Shown in pieces: positions 1 to 6,686 of a stretch of 13,711 nt of DNA (positions are counted from its first letter, which is position 1; the number at the start of each line of letters is the position of its first letter). The stretch is taken from positions 1-13,711 of the forward strand of contig DYLI01000035.1 of the NCBI GenBank assembly GCA_020722165.1. Reading direction: 5' to 3'. Source of the stretch: Halothiobacillus neapolitanus (lineage in GTDB: Bacteria; Pseudomonadota; Gammaproteobacteria; Halothiobacillales; Halothiobacillaceae). Made by a program: the position numbers and the translations under genes. Under the pieces are notes generated by a model that made no database searches, was not told the origin of the DNA, and was given only the letters and a program-made list of their open reading frames with translations.

Positions 1-854
1 AAGCCGTGCTGGGTGGTGAAATACCTAAAATTGCCTTGTTGCTTGCCATGTTGTTTATGCTGGCCGGTTTGGTTTTCAAATTAGGCGCTGCGCCGTTCCA
101 TATGTGGTTGCCTGATGTTTATGACGGCGCGCCCACGGCTGTGACCTTGTATATCAGCGCGGCACCCAAAATTGCTGCCTTGGCGATTTTAATGCGCCTG
201 TTTGGTGACGGTTTGATTGGAATTTTGCCTGATTGGCAGATATTGATGATCGTGTTTGCGGTGGCTTCACTCTTTATTGGTAATGTGGTTGCCATTGCAC
301 AAACCAGTTTTAAACGCATGTTGGCGTACTCCACAGTGTCGCATGTTGGTTTTATTTTATTGGGCGTTCTTGCCGGAACTGCCGATGGTTTTTCAGCGGC
401 ACTGTTTTATGTTCTTGCGTATGGCTTAATGAGTCTTGGTGGATTTGGTATTATTACTTATCTCGCTTCGCGGGGTATTGAGGCCGATCAGTTGGATGAT
501 TTGAAAGGATTAAATGATCGCAGTCCATGGATAGCTTTTATTTTGCTGGTTTTGATGTTTTCGATGGCAGGTATTCCGTTTACTTTGGGATTTTGGGCCA
601 AGCTCGGTGTATTACAAGCTGTGGTTCAGGTTGACCTGGTTTGGTTGGCGGTCTATGCCGTTATCATGTCAGTGATTGGGGCATTCTATTATTTACGTGT
701 GCTTAAAATGGCTTATTTTGATAAGCCGCTGGTTACAGGCATGCCTGTGCGTAGTTTGGATATGCGCTGGGTTTTGAATGGAACCGGTGTTGCGGTTTTG
801 GTTCTTGGGCTATTTCCGGCTGGTTTGCTTGCGCTGTGCGCTCAGGTTTTTTAA
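1..854 (+). CDS. nuoN: NADH-quinone oxidoreductase subunit N, C-terminal part
   Basis: This is a membrane-arm subunit of respiratory complex I (NDH-1), which couples NADH oxidation and quinone reduction to proton pumping across the inner membrane. The reading frame is open from base 3, so the 5' end lies outside the window; about 284 codons remain of a protein usually near 480 residues. What is visible is a chain of hydrophobic segments typical of the antiporter-like subunits. The first conserved block reads FKLGAAPFHMWLPDVYDGAP, and a second reads QTSFKRMLAYSTVSHVGF; each carries a lysine belonging to the proton channel of this family. The stop is TAA at 852-854. The next gene follows after about 40 bases, as expected for the last nuo gene followed by DUF2818. 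The NuoN assignment rather than NuoL or NuoM rests on these motifs and on the gene's terminal position. Confidence 0.95.
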   Translation, partial: AVLGGEIPKIALLLAMLFMLAGLVFKLGAAPFHMWLPDVYDGAPTAVTLYISAAPKIAALAILMRLFGDGLIGILPDWQILMIVFAVASLFIGNVVAIAQTSFKRMLAYSTVSHVGFILLGVLAGTADGFSAALFYVLAYGLMSLGGFGIITYLASRGIEADQLDDLKGLNDRSPWIAFILLVLMFSMAGIPFTLGFWAKLGVLQAVVQVDLVWLAVYAVIMSVIGAFYYLRVLKMAYFDKPLVTGMPVRSLDMRWVLNGTGVAVLVLGLFPAGLLALCAQVF

Positions 855-895
855 AAGTATTGTCGATTAACTAGCTTACCTATCGAGTTCAATCT

Positions 896-1249
896 ATGAC
901 TACGTCTGTTTCCGTGTATAGCTTGATCGTATTGAGTTTTCTTCTTGCTAATTTGCCTTGGATAAATCAACGATTGTTTGCTTTTATTCCCATGACTTTC
1001 CACAACAAACCTTTCTGGGTTCGTCTACTTGAGTGGTGTGTTGGGTTCGGTCTGGCTGCTCTTTTGGCGTGGCGTTTTGAACTGGGTTGTTCAAGCATCC
1101 CAGCTTTATTTGGTTTTGCTGCTTGTGCCGGTGAGATTTATGCCAAAACATGGGAGTTTTATTCGGTTGCAGTCGTTTTGTTTGCGGTGTTCGCGCTGCC
1201 GGGCTTTATTTACTTTGTAGAAAACGGGCGTCGTCAAAAACGCGCTTGA
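896..1249 (+). CDS. DUF2818 family small membrane protein
   Basis: This is a 117-residue integral membrane protein of unknown function. Hydrophobic stretches lie near residues 6-24, 45-62 and 88-108, and the C-terminus is basic (GRRQKRA), suggesting a cytoplasmic tail by the positive-inside rule. The segment KTWEFYSVAVVLFAVFALPG is the family signature as I recall it (W-E-F-Y followed by a helix ending in P-G-F). Members of this family typically sit directly after nuoN in beta- and some gammaproteobacteria, and this copy does too, about 40 bases downstream on the same strand. It probably shares the nuo transcript. A role in complex I assembly or stability is an inference from context only; there is no catalytic motif. 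The ATG at 896 is chosen because it gives the full family length; its ribosome binding site is weak. Confidence 0.85.
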   Translation: MTTSVSVYSLIVLSFLLANLPWINQRLFAFIPMTFHNKPFWVRLLEWCVGFGLAALLAWRFELGCSSIPALFGFAACAGEIYAKTWEFYSVAVVLFAVFALPGFIYFVENGRRQKRA

Positions 1250-1293
1250 GACGCTTCTGATTTAGTTTTCCTGTGCGTTAATTAAATTGCGTG

Positions 1294-1317
1294 CAGATGG
1301 ACTCATTTCGCCATCTG
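1294..1317. terminator. Possible hairpin between convergent genes
   Basis: A 7-base stem (CAGATGG at 1294-1300 pairing with CCATCTG at 1311-1317) with a 10-base loop lies between the convergent DUF2818 gene and hflD. No T-tract follows on either strand, so it is not a classical intrinsic terminator. The placement between two gene ends is the main argument for a role in termination or 3'-end stability. Confidence 0.3.
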
Positions 1318-1328
1318 TGACTACTCAA

Positions 1329-1964
1329 TCAAACTACACGTAATCCATTGCGCAGCAGTTTGTCGGTTGCATTGATAAAACTTTTACGCTTAAAAAGTAA
1401 ATTCATTTTACGACCGTCGCATTGATGCCAGAGTACGGCCGAGCGGATTCCCGCCAGCAGTGCGCTGCGAATGCGTTGGGCGACAATGGGGTCATTAAGC
1501 TTTGTGGGCTCGCCTTTGACCATGATTTTTGGACTCAGCGTGCTAATCGTTTGCTGGTAAAGCTTGGCCAGCGCTTCGATACGGCTTGGGCTTAACCAAG
1601 AATTATTTGCTTCGTTTTCCTTGATGGATTCAATCGTGTTGCCTAATGTTTGTAGCATGTTCTTGTCTTGCATCAAGTGTTGCGCAAGCTGGAGCAGGGT
1701 GAGTGCATAACGCATGATTTCAGCATCTTGTTGCCCGGCTTGTCCGGCAAGTTGTTTGCGCAGATGGCGTAAACCATCACCCAGACGCAGTACACCGTCA
1801 TACACACTGGGTACATCGGGTGCATCCATGCGGAAGACGCTGGCGATACTTGCCTCAAATGAGTGTTCCGGAGCCTGTCCTTGGTAGGCGATTTCACGCA
1901 CGATGAGACAAGCCTGCACGACACCTGCTAACGCGAGCGTTTGGTCTTCAATTGTCTTCGCCAT
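1329..1964 (-). CDS. hflD: HflD homolog (lysogenization regulator family)
   Basis: The product is a 211-residue, mainly helical protein matching the HflD family (usually about 205-213 residues). In E. coli HflD is membrane-associated, binds the phage lambda CII protein and lowers lysogenization; its normal cellular role is not clear. The N-terminus (TLALAGVVQACLIVREIAYQG) and the C-terminal segment (RIRSALLAGIRSAVLWHQCD) are characteristic of the family. The start at 1964 is preferred over an upstream ATG at 2018. It has a strong ribosome binding site (GGAGAAGGA on the minus strand, bases 1971-1979), gives family length, and its ATG shares one base with the mnmA stop (TGATG). It is therefore the last gene of a nudJ-mnmA-hflD operon. 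In E. coli the same cluster continues into purB, which is absent here. Confidence 0.9.
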   Translation of the reverse strand: MAKTIEDQTLALAGVVQACLIVREIAYQGQAPEHSFEASIASVFRMDAPDVPSVYDGVLRLGDGLRHLRKQLAGQAGQQDAEIMRYALTLLQLAQHLMQDKNMLQTLGNTIESIKENEANNSWLSPSRIEALAKLYQQTISTLSPKIMVKGEPTKLNDPIVAQRIRSALLAGIRSAVLWHQCDGRKMNLLFKRKSFINATDKLLRNGLRVV

Positions 1965-3103
1965 CAGGCATCCTTCTCCGTTGATATTGCTTGTTGTATG
2001 ACTGCACCACCTAGGCATTCGTCTGCCGTATAAAAAACGACAGATTGTCCGGGGGTGATTGCCCGTTGGGGTTGATCGAAGATGACTTTGATCGTGTCAT
2101 CGGCATATTTTTCAATGGTGCAGCTTTGGTCGGGCTGGCGGTAGCGTGTTTTGGCCTTGCAACGCAGTGGCAGTGAAGGGGCTGCTGAGCTGATCCAATG
2201 CACTTGCGTGGCCATAAGCGCCGAACGATAGAGCGAAGGATGATCGGTGCCTTGGGTGACTATCAGACGGTTGTTTGCCAGGTCTTTGTCCACTACAAAC
2301 CAAGGTTCTTCACCAAAATCACGCAGGCCACCAATGCCTAAACCCTGACGTTGACCGAGCGTGTAGTACATCAAGCCGTGGTGTTGGGCGATGACGTGCC
2401 CATCCAGGGTGATGATATCGCCGGGTTGAGCGGGCAGGTAGCGTTGCAGAAACTCAGTGAAGCGCCGCTCGCCGATAAAGCAAATGCCGGTACTGTCTTT
2501 TTTCTTGGCAGTGGCAAAACCCGCATGCTCGGCGATGCGGCGTACTTCGGGTTTGGGTAAATCACCAATTGGAAAAAGTACCCGGCTGAGTTGCTCTTGG
2601 CTGAGTGCGTGCAAAAAATAGCTTTGATCTTTGTTGTCGTCCAATCCTTTGAGCAGATGTGTGCCGTGTTCATCATGACTAAGGCGGGCGTAGTGTCCGG
2701 TGGCAATGGCCTGCGCACCAAGTTCGTTCAGCGCATGGTCAAGAAAAGCGCGGAATTTGATTTCACGATTACACAAAATGTCGGGGTTGGGCGTGCGTCC
2801 AGCGCGGTATTCTTCAAGAAAATAGGCGAAGACGCGATCCCAGTATTCGCGGGAGAAATTCACGAAGTGGAACGGGATATTCAAACGGTCGCACACCGCC
2901 ATCGCATCGATCATGTCCGCTCTGGAGGTGCAGTGCTCGTCGTCATCGTCGCCTTCCCAGTTTTTCATGAACAAGCCTTCAACAGCGTAGCCTTGTTGCA
3001 ACAAAAGCAGGGCGGCGACGGACGAATCGACACCGCCAGACATGCCGACGATGACTTTGCTGCCTGCTTTCAATTCGGATTGAACTTGGTTTGCCGTGCT
3101 CAT
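1964..3103 (-). CDS. mnmA: tRNA-specific 2-thiouridylase MnmA
   Basis: MnmA installs the 2-thio group on wobble uridine 34 of tRNA-Lys, tRNA-Glu and tRNA-Gln in the cytoplasm, using ATP and persulfide sulfur delivered by the Tus relay from IscS. The protein has 379 residues, close to the family norm. The PP-loop ATP site GMSGGVDSS is at residues 20-28. The first catalytic cysteine is C111 in NPDILCNREIKF, and the second, persulfide-bearing cysteine is C208 in DSTGICFIGER. ATGHYA near residue 134 is another conserved element. All required residues are present. An in-frame ATG at 3163 would add 20 unconserved residues inside nudJ, so the start at 3103 is used; it overlaps the nudJ stop by four bases (ATGA). 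That overlap, with no clear ribosome binding site, suggests translational coupling to nudJ. Confidence 0.97.
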   Translation of the reverse strand: MSTANQVQSELKAGSKVIVGMSGGVDSSVAALLLLQQGYAVEGLFMKNWEGDDDDEHCTSRADMIDAMAVCDRLNIPFHFVNFSREYWDRVFAYFLEEYRAGRTPNPDILCNREIKFRAFLDHALNELGAQAIATGHYARLSHDEHGTHLLKGLDDNKDQSYFLHALSQEQLSRVLFPIGDLPKPEVRRIAEHAGFATAKKKDSTGICFIGERRFTEFLQRYLPAQPGDIITLDGHVIAQHHGLMYYTLGQRQGLGIGGLRDFGEEPWFVVDKDLANNRLIVTQGTDHPSLYRSALMATQVHWISSAAPSLPLRCKAKTRYRQPDQSCTIEKYADDTIKVIFDQPQRAITPGQSVVFYTADECLGGAVIQQAISTEKDA

Positions 3104-3546
3104 GAAAAATGCCGAATCATGTCCAGAGGGTAGTGCCGCCCGGCGAGGTGATCGTCGATACACGCCATGACCAGTGGGCTGCGGTGACGGTCGGCACAGG
3201 CGCGAGCTTCGTCGGCAGTCAGCCAGATCGGGCCGATAATGCCCTTGTCCAACACGGCATTGTCGATGATGTGTTCAATTTCACCACCAAAGGCCGCGCG
3301 CAAATAAGTCGCACCATTCGCCGGAGCACGCCATTGATAAATACCAATGAGGTGCGTCGGGCGAAAGACCAATCCGGCTTCTTCAATGGTTTCGCGCACG
3401 CAGGCATCCACGAGGCTTTCACCTTGCTCAAGGTGCCCTGCGGGTTGGTTGATAAGTATTTGGCCGTTGATGCGTTCTTCGATAAGCAAATAACGCCCAT
3501 TCTGGTGCAGAACGGCGGCGACGGTGGCGTGTGGTTTCCAAATCAT
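3100..3546 (-). CDS. nudJ: NudJ-type Nudix hydrolase
   Basis: This is a 148-residue Nudix hydrolase. E. coli NudJ hydrolyses nucleoside tri- and diphosphates and the thiamin precursor HMP-PP, with Mg2+ as cofactor. The Nudix box is complete: GHLEQGESLVDACVRE followed by TIEEAGL fits the GX5EX7REUXEEXGU consensus and supplies the metal-binding glutamates. Length and start (KPHATVAAVLHQNGRYLLIEE) agree with NudJ rather than other Nudix enzymes. The gene is first in the nudJ-mnmA-hflD cluster, and its stop overlaps the mnmA start. NudJ beside mnmA is a recurrent gammaproteobacterial arrangement, which supports the name. No strong ribosome binding site precedes the ATG. The exact physiological substrate cannot be read from the sequence. 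Confidence 0.9.
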   Translation of the reverse strand: MIWKPHATVAAVLHQNGRYLLIEERINGQILINQPAGHLEQGESLVDACVRETIEEAGLVFRPTHLIGIYQWRAPANGATYLRAAFGGEIEHIIDNAVLDKGIIGPIWLTADEARACADRHRSPLVMACIDDHLAGRHYPLDMIRHFS

Positions 3547-3631
3547 GGGCGCTAATTTAACAAAATTGCCGCCTGAATGCTGTAATCCATTGCATGACTT
3601 GAGCCAGTTGCGGCCGATGTTGGAACAATTT

Positions 3632-3660
3632 TTGCCTTACTTGTTATGTGCTGCTATGTT
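3632..3660 (+). promoter_or_regulatory. Candidate sigma70 promoter for icd
   Basis: TTGCCT at 3632-3637 and TATGTT at 3655-3660 are separated by 17 bases, matching the sigma70 -35 and -10 consensus at four of six positions each. They lie 44 bases before the icd ATG in the 158-base gap shared with the divergent nudJ. The nine-base sequence GTTGCGGCC occurs twice in this gap (3607-3615 and 3658-3666), the second copy overlapping the proposed -10 box. Both the promoter and any regulatory meaning of the repeat are inferred. Confidence 0.35.
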
Positions 3661-3704
3661 GCGGCCACTTGATTGCATCCGATACTAACCCCAAGGACCA
3701 TGCC

Positions 3705-4958
3705 ATGAGCGAAAGCAAAATCACCATCCCCGCCAGCGGTGCAAAAATCACTACCCATGCTGATTTTTCCCTCAACGTGCCGCACAACCCGATCATCCCT
3801 TTTATCGAGGGTGACGGTATTGGTGTAGACATTACGCCAGTGATGTTGAAAGTTGTCGATGCAGCGGTGGCCAAGGCTTATGGCAATGCGCGCAAAATTG
3901 CCTGGATGGAGATTTTCGCCGCCGAAAAGGCCAATGCGATTTACGGCGCGAATACCTGGTTGCCGCAAGAGACGTTTGCCGCCATCAAGGATTACGTGGT
4001 GTCGATCAAAGGCCCGTTGACCACCCCGGTGGGAGGCGGCATTCGTTCGTTGAATGTCACCTTGCGTCAGGATTTGGATTTATATGTTTGCCTGCGCCCG
4101 GTGCGCTATTTCAAAGGCACACCCAGCCCGCTCAAGCACCCGGAAAAAACCGAAATGGTCATTTTCCGCGAAAACTCGGAAGATATTTACGCCGGTATCG
4201 AATGGGCGGAGGGCACGCCCGAAGTCAAAAAAGTCATCGACTTCCTGCAAAACGAAATGGGCGTGAAAAAAATCCGTTTCCCCGAAAGCTCGGGCATCGG
4301 TATCAAGCCCGTCTCGCGGGAAGGCACCGAACGCCTGGTGCGCAAGGCGATGGAATATGTGATCGACAACGACCGCAGCTCGCTGACCCTGGTACACAAG
4401 GGCAATATCATGAAATTCACCGAAGGCGGCTTCAAGCAATGGGGCTATGACTTGGTGAAAAAGGAATTTGGCGCCGAGGAGATTGGCGGCGGCTGGTGCA
4501 AGTGCACCAATCCAAAAACCGGCAAGGAAATCATTATCAAAGATGGCATTGCCGATGCGTTTTTGCAGCAGATTTTGCTTAAACCCGAAGATTACGACGT
4601 GATTGCCACCCTGAATCTGAATGGCGATTACATTTCCGACGCACTGGCTGCACAAGTCGGCGGCATCGGCATTGCGCCGGGCGCGAATATGTCGGATACC
4701 ATTGCCATGTTTGAAGCTACCCACGGCACTGGCCCGGATATTGCGGGAAAAAATATTGCCAACCCGGCCTCACTGATTCTTTCGGCGGAAATGATGTTGC
4801 GCCACATGGGCTGGGTTGAGGCGGCTGATCTGGTGATTAAAGGTGTCGAAGGCGCGATTGCCAGCAAGCGTGTCACTGGCGATTTTTCCCGCTTGATGGA
4901 TGATGCCACGCGGGTCAGTTGCTCGGAATTTGGCGATGAGATGATTGCGCAGATGTAA
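3705..4958 (+). CDS. icd: Isocitrate dehydrogenase with NAD-type cofactor residues
   Basis: This TCA-cycle enzyme oxidatively decarboxylates isocitrate to 2-oxoglutarate. The 417-residue protein aligns along its length with E. coli Icd (416). Substrate-site elements are intact: TPVGGGIRSLNV with S115 (E. coli S113, the AceK phosphorylation site), FRENSEDIYAGIEW, and VTLVHKGNIMKFTEG. The cofactor loop is HGTGPDIAGKNIANP. At E. coli positions 344, 345 and 351 it therefore has Asp, Ile and Ala instead of the NADP-type Lys, Tyr and Val, and Tyr391 is replaced by Gly; Arg395 is kept. Asp344, Ile345 and Ala351 are the pattern of NAD-dependent enzymes, so NAD+ use is predicted. Start: AAGGA at 3693-3697 sits eight bases before ATG 3705, giving family length. 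A longer in-frame start at 3648 would add unconserved residues. A hairpin terminator follows the stop, so the gene is probably monocistronic. Confidence 0.95.
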   Translation: MSESKITIPASGAKITTHADFSLNVPHNPIIPFIEGDGIGVDITPVMLKVVDAAVAKAYGNARKIAWMEIFAAEKANAIYGANTWLPQETFAAIKDYVVSIKGPLTTPVGGGIRSLNVTLRQDLDLYVCLRPVRYFKGTPSPLKHPEKTEMVIFRENSEDIYAGIEWAEGTPEVKKVIDFLQNEMGVKKIRFPESSGIGIKPVSREGTERLVRKAMEYVIDNDRSSLTLVHKGNIMKFTEGGFKQWGYDLVKKEFGAEEIGGGWCKCTNPKTGKEIIIKDGIADAFLQQILLKPEDYDVIATLNLNGDYISDALAAQVGGIGIAPGANMSDTIAMFEATHGTGPDIAGKNIANPASLILSAEMMLRHMGWVEAADLVIKGVEGAIASKRVTGDFSRLMDDATRVSCSEFGDEMIAQM

Positions 4959-4977
4959 GTGTTTGTTGCCCGACATG

Positions 4978-5006
4978 AAAAAGCCTGCAATCAAGCAGGC
5001 TTTTTT
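4978..5006. terminator. Bidirectional intrinsic terminator
   Basis: The stem GCCTGC (4983-4988) and GCAGGC (4995-5000) encloses the loop AATCAA. It is extended by an A-run on the left (4978-4982) that can pair with the T-run at 5001-5006. With a U-tract on both strands, it can end icd transcription and also the convergent DUF808 transcript, whose stop codon is at 5019. Confidence 0.9.
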
Positions 5007-5018
5007 ATTGGGCGTGAA

Positions 5019-5951
5019 TTATTGCGCGGGCTTGAGAGCGCCCCATATTTTTGTCGCGAGCATCACCACGCCCAAAACCACAGTCCCCGCGATCACACCA
5101 AACACGCCTTCAAGTAGAAGCGGCGTAAGCAGCGCAAAACCACCAACCACCGCATGAACGGCCTCTTCAGCGTGATGCAAGAAATCATGCGCTCCGGGCA
5201 GGCCGTGTAGCAAGATACTGCCGCCGACAAGGAACATGGCGGCGGTGCCGACGATGGAGAGGGTTTTCATCAGCCAAGGCGCAAAGGCAAGAATGCCGCG
5301 TCCGAGCGCCTGTTTGATGCCCGTTTTGCTTTGCTGCATAAGATGCAGCCCTAAATCGTCTAATTTGACGATGCCCGCGACCAAGCCATACACACCCACC
5401 GTCATGACCAAAGCAATCGCCGACACCACAGCGGCTTGGGTCATTAAGGACGCGGTAGCCACCGTGCCGAGCGCAATGACGATAATTTCAGCCGAAAGAA
5501 TAAAGTCGGTACGAATTGCGCCTTTGATTTTGCTTTGCTCAAACGCCAGCATGGCTTCTTCGGATTGGCTGGCCGCCTCAATCAGCTTGGTGTGCTCACT
5601 CGAATCATCCCCGTGCGGCAGGAATTTATGCGCGAGCTTTTCCACGCCCTCAAAGCACAGGTACGCCCCGCCGAGCATAAGTAGGGGGGTAATTAGCACA
5701 GGCGCAACCGCGCTAATTGCCAAGGCCGCAGGCACCAGAATCGCTTTGTTGATAAAAGAACCCTTGGCCACCGCCCACACCACGGGCAATTCCCGGCTGG
5801 CACGCACACCAGAAACCTGTTGTGCATTCAACGCCAAATCGTCGCCGAGCACGCCCGCCGTCTTCTTGGCGGCAACCTTGGTCATTAAGGCTACGTCATC
5901 CAGAACCGTAGCAATATCGTCGAGTAGGGCTAATAAATTGGCGGCAGCCAT
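5019..5951 (-). CDS. DUF808 (YedI-like) integral membrane protein
   Basis: This 310-residue inner-membrane protein matches the DUF808 family (E. coli YedI, about 305 residues), whose function is unknown. The N-terminal block MAAANLLALLDDIATVLDDV is the family hallmark. It is followed by a soluble stretch and several hydrophobic segments, such as one around ILVPAALAISAVAPVLITPL and others in the C-terminal half. The start at 5951 is used instead of the ATG at 5978. It begins at the conserved block and has an AAGGAA ribosome binding site on the minus strand (5958-5963) eight bases away. That site overlaps the stop codon of the upstream antitoxin gene, and the two genes are only 10 bases apart, so they are probably co-transcribed. 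Whether the protein is functionally tied to the toxin-antitoxin pair is unknown. Confidence 0.88.
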   Translation of the reverse strand: MAAANLLALLDDIATVLDDVALMTKVAAKKTAGVLGDDLALNAQQVSGVRASRELPVVWAVAKGSFINKAILVPAALAISAVAPVLITPLLMLGGAYLCFEGVEKLAHKFLPHGDDSSEHTKLIEAASQSEEAMLAFEQSKIKGAIRTDFILSAEIIVIALGTVATASLMTQAAVVSAIALVMTVGVYGLVAGIVKLDDLGLHLMQQSKTGIKQALGRGILAFAPWLMKTLSIVGTAAMFLVGGSILLHGLPGAHDFLHHAEEAVHAVVGGFALLTPLLLEGVFGVIAGTVVLGVVMLATKIWGALKPAQ

Positions 5952-5961
5952 GGGGTGTTCC

Positions 5962-6201
5962 TTAAATAATTTCATCACCGCGTTGTGCGGGCATGTCGGG
6001 AACTAGGCTCATATATTTTTCAAAATCAATACGTTGGCCTTTGGAGGCCTCGACTTTGAGGAAGTCGAGCGTCAATACGGAAGCCATTTTTTCGGCAGCG
6101 GCGCTGGCGATAAATTGGTTCACGGAAATATCGTCCCGTGCCGCAAGTTCTTTGATTTTTTGATGTACTGAATTGGGCAGACGAACAGTGAGTGCGGTCA
6201 T
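5962..6201 (-). CDS. Ribbon-helix-helix antitoxin
   Basis: This small protein of 79 residues has the layout of a ribbon-helix-helix DNA-binding antitoxin. A short N-terminal strand (TALTVRLP) is followed by two helices (SVHQKIKELAARD and SVNQFIASAAAEKMA, roughly residues 11-40). An acidic C-terminal tail contains FEKYMSLVPDMP and would wrap the toxin. The gene starts within the last codons of the PIN-domain gene (four-base ATGA overlap). In families of this kind the antitoxin binds and blocks the toxin and represses the operon through its RHH domain. The order here is toxin first, antitoxin second, which is the less common arrangement for TA pairs but is usual for this PIN family. Function is inferred from fold, size and position. 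Confidence 0.82.
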   Translation of the reverse strand: MTALTVRLPNSVHQKIKELAARDDISVNQFIASAAAEKMASVLTLDFLKVEASKGQRIDFEKYMSLVPDMPAQRGDEII

Positions 6202-6626
6202 GCTTGCGTCCTCAAAATGTTTAAGAAGGAGGCCGGGGTTATCGCCTTGATGTTAAGATTTTCAGCGCGCCGAAAATCTTTGACATTATGCGTCACGATG
6301 AAACGACTGCCTGATGCAACCGCGCATTCCAAAACCATGTCATCGTCTGGGTCGCGCAGATAGGGACGCCATAAAAAATACACGTCCTGCAAGTGTGCCA
6401 GTGAAGCGAGATAGCGCAAAAAACCCAAAGTGATTTCAACGCTGGCACCCGCTGGCATATGCTCCTCTCGCGTCAACACGGCCTGCCATTCTGTGTACAA
6501 GGGTATGCTAAGGGCAAACTCAAAGTTTCGACTTGGGAGCATGGAAAGCAGTTGATAGCTTGCGCCATGCCTTGAATGCGCTGCGGCCACGAGCAACGAA
6601 GTGTCAAAAACAACACGCAATGTCAT
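6198..6626 (-). CDS. PIN-domain toxin (putative endoribonuclease)
   Basis: This 142-residue PIN-domain protein resembles the 'putative toxin component, PIN family' group. PIN toxins are Mg2+-dependent endoribonucleases that cleave tRNA, rRNA or mRNA when the antitoxin is lost. The acidic active-site positions are present: D8 (VVFDTSLL), E46 (PLYTEW), the D94-D96 cluster (RDPDDDMVLE) and D117 (THNVKDFRR). The protein therefore looks catalytically intact. It is the first gene of the toxin-antitoxin-DUF808 run; its stop overlaps the antitoxin start. A ribosome binding site (AGGGGC on the minus strand) precedes the ATG at 6626. The target RNA cannot be predicted from the sequence. Confidence 0.85.
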   Translation of the reverse strand: MTLRVVFDTSLLVAAAHSRHGASYQLLSMLPSRNFEFALSIPLYTEWQAVLTREEHMPAGASVEITLGFLRYLASLAHLQDVYFLWRPYLRDPDDDMVLECAVASGSRFIVTHNVKDFRRAENLNIKAITPASFLNILRTQA

Positions 6627-6641
6627 TGCCCCTATTTTTTA

Positions 6642-6657
6642 GTTACACCAGTATAAC
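6642..6657 (-). promoter_or_regulatory. Candidate promoter/operator of the toxin-antitoxin operon
   Basis: In the 60-base gap between uvrD and the PIN gene, the minus strand reads GTTATACTGGTGTAAC, an imperfect 16-base palindrome with half-sites GTTATAC and GTGTAAC. It contains TATACT, five of six matches to a -10 box, about 25 bases before the start codon. An overlapping -10 element and dyad is what an autorepressing RHH antitoxin would use. The -35 region is poor, so the promoter call is tentative. Confidence 0.4.
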
Positions 6658-6686
6658 CATTATTTGTGTTTTTAAGACCGTTGGTT

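Noticed and set aside
2591..3133. 180-codon plus-strand frame across mnmA and the nudJ end
   Set aside because: It is the mirror of mnmA, which has full length and all catalytic motifs; the translated sequence resembles no protein I know.
3104..3163. Longer MnmA start at 3163
   Set aside because: The added 20 residues overlap nudJ coding sequence and are not part of the MnmA family; ATG 3103 makes the usual ATGA coupling.
4080..4724. 214-codon open frame antisense to icd
   Set aside because: It lies fully inside icd on the other strand, has no family features or ribosome binding site, and reflects codon bias of icd.
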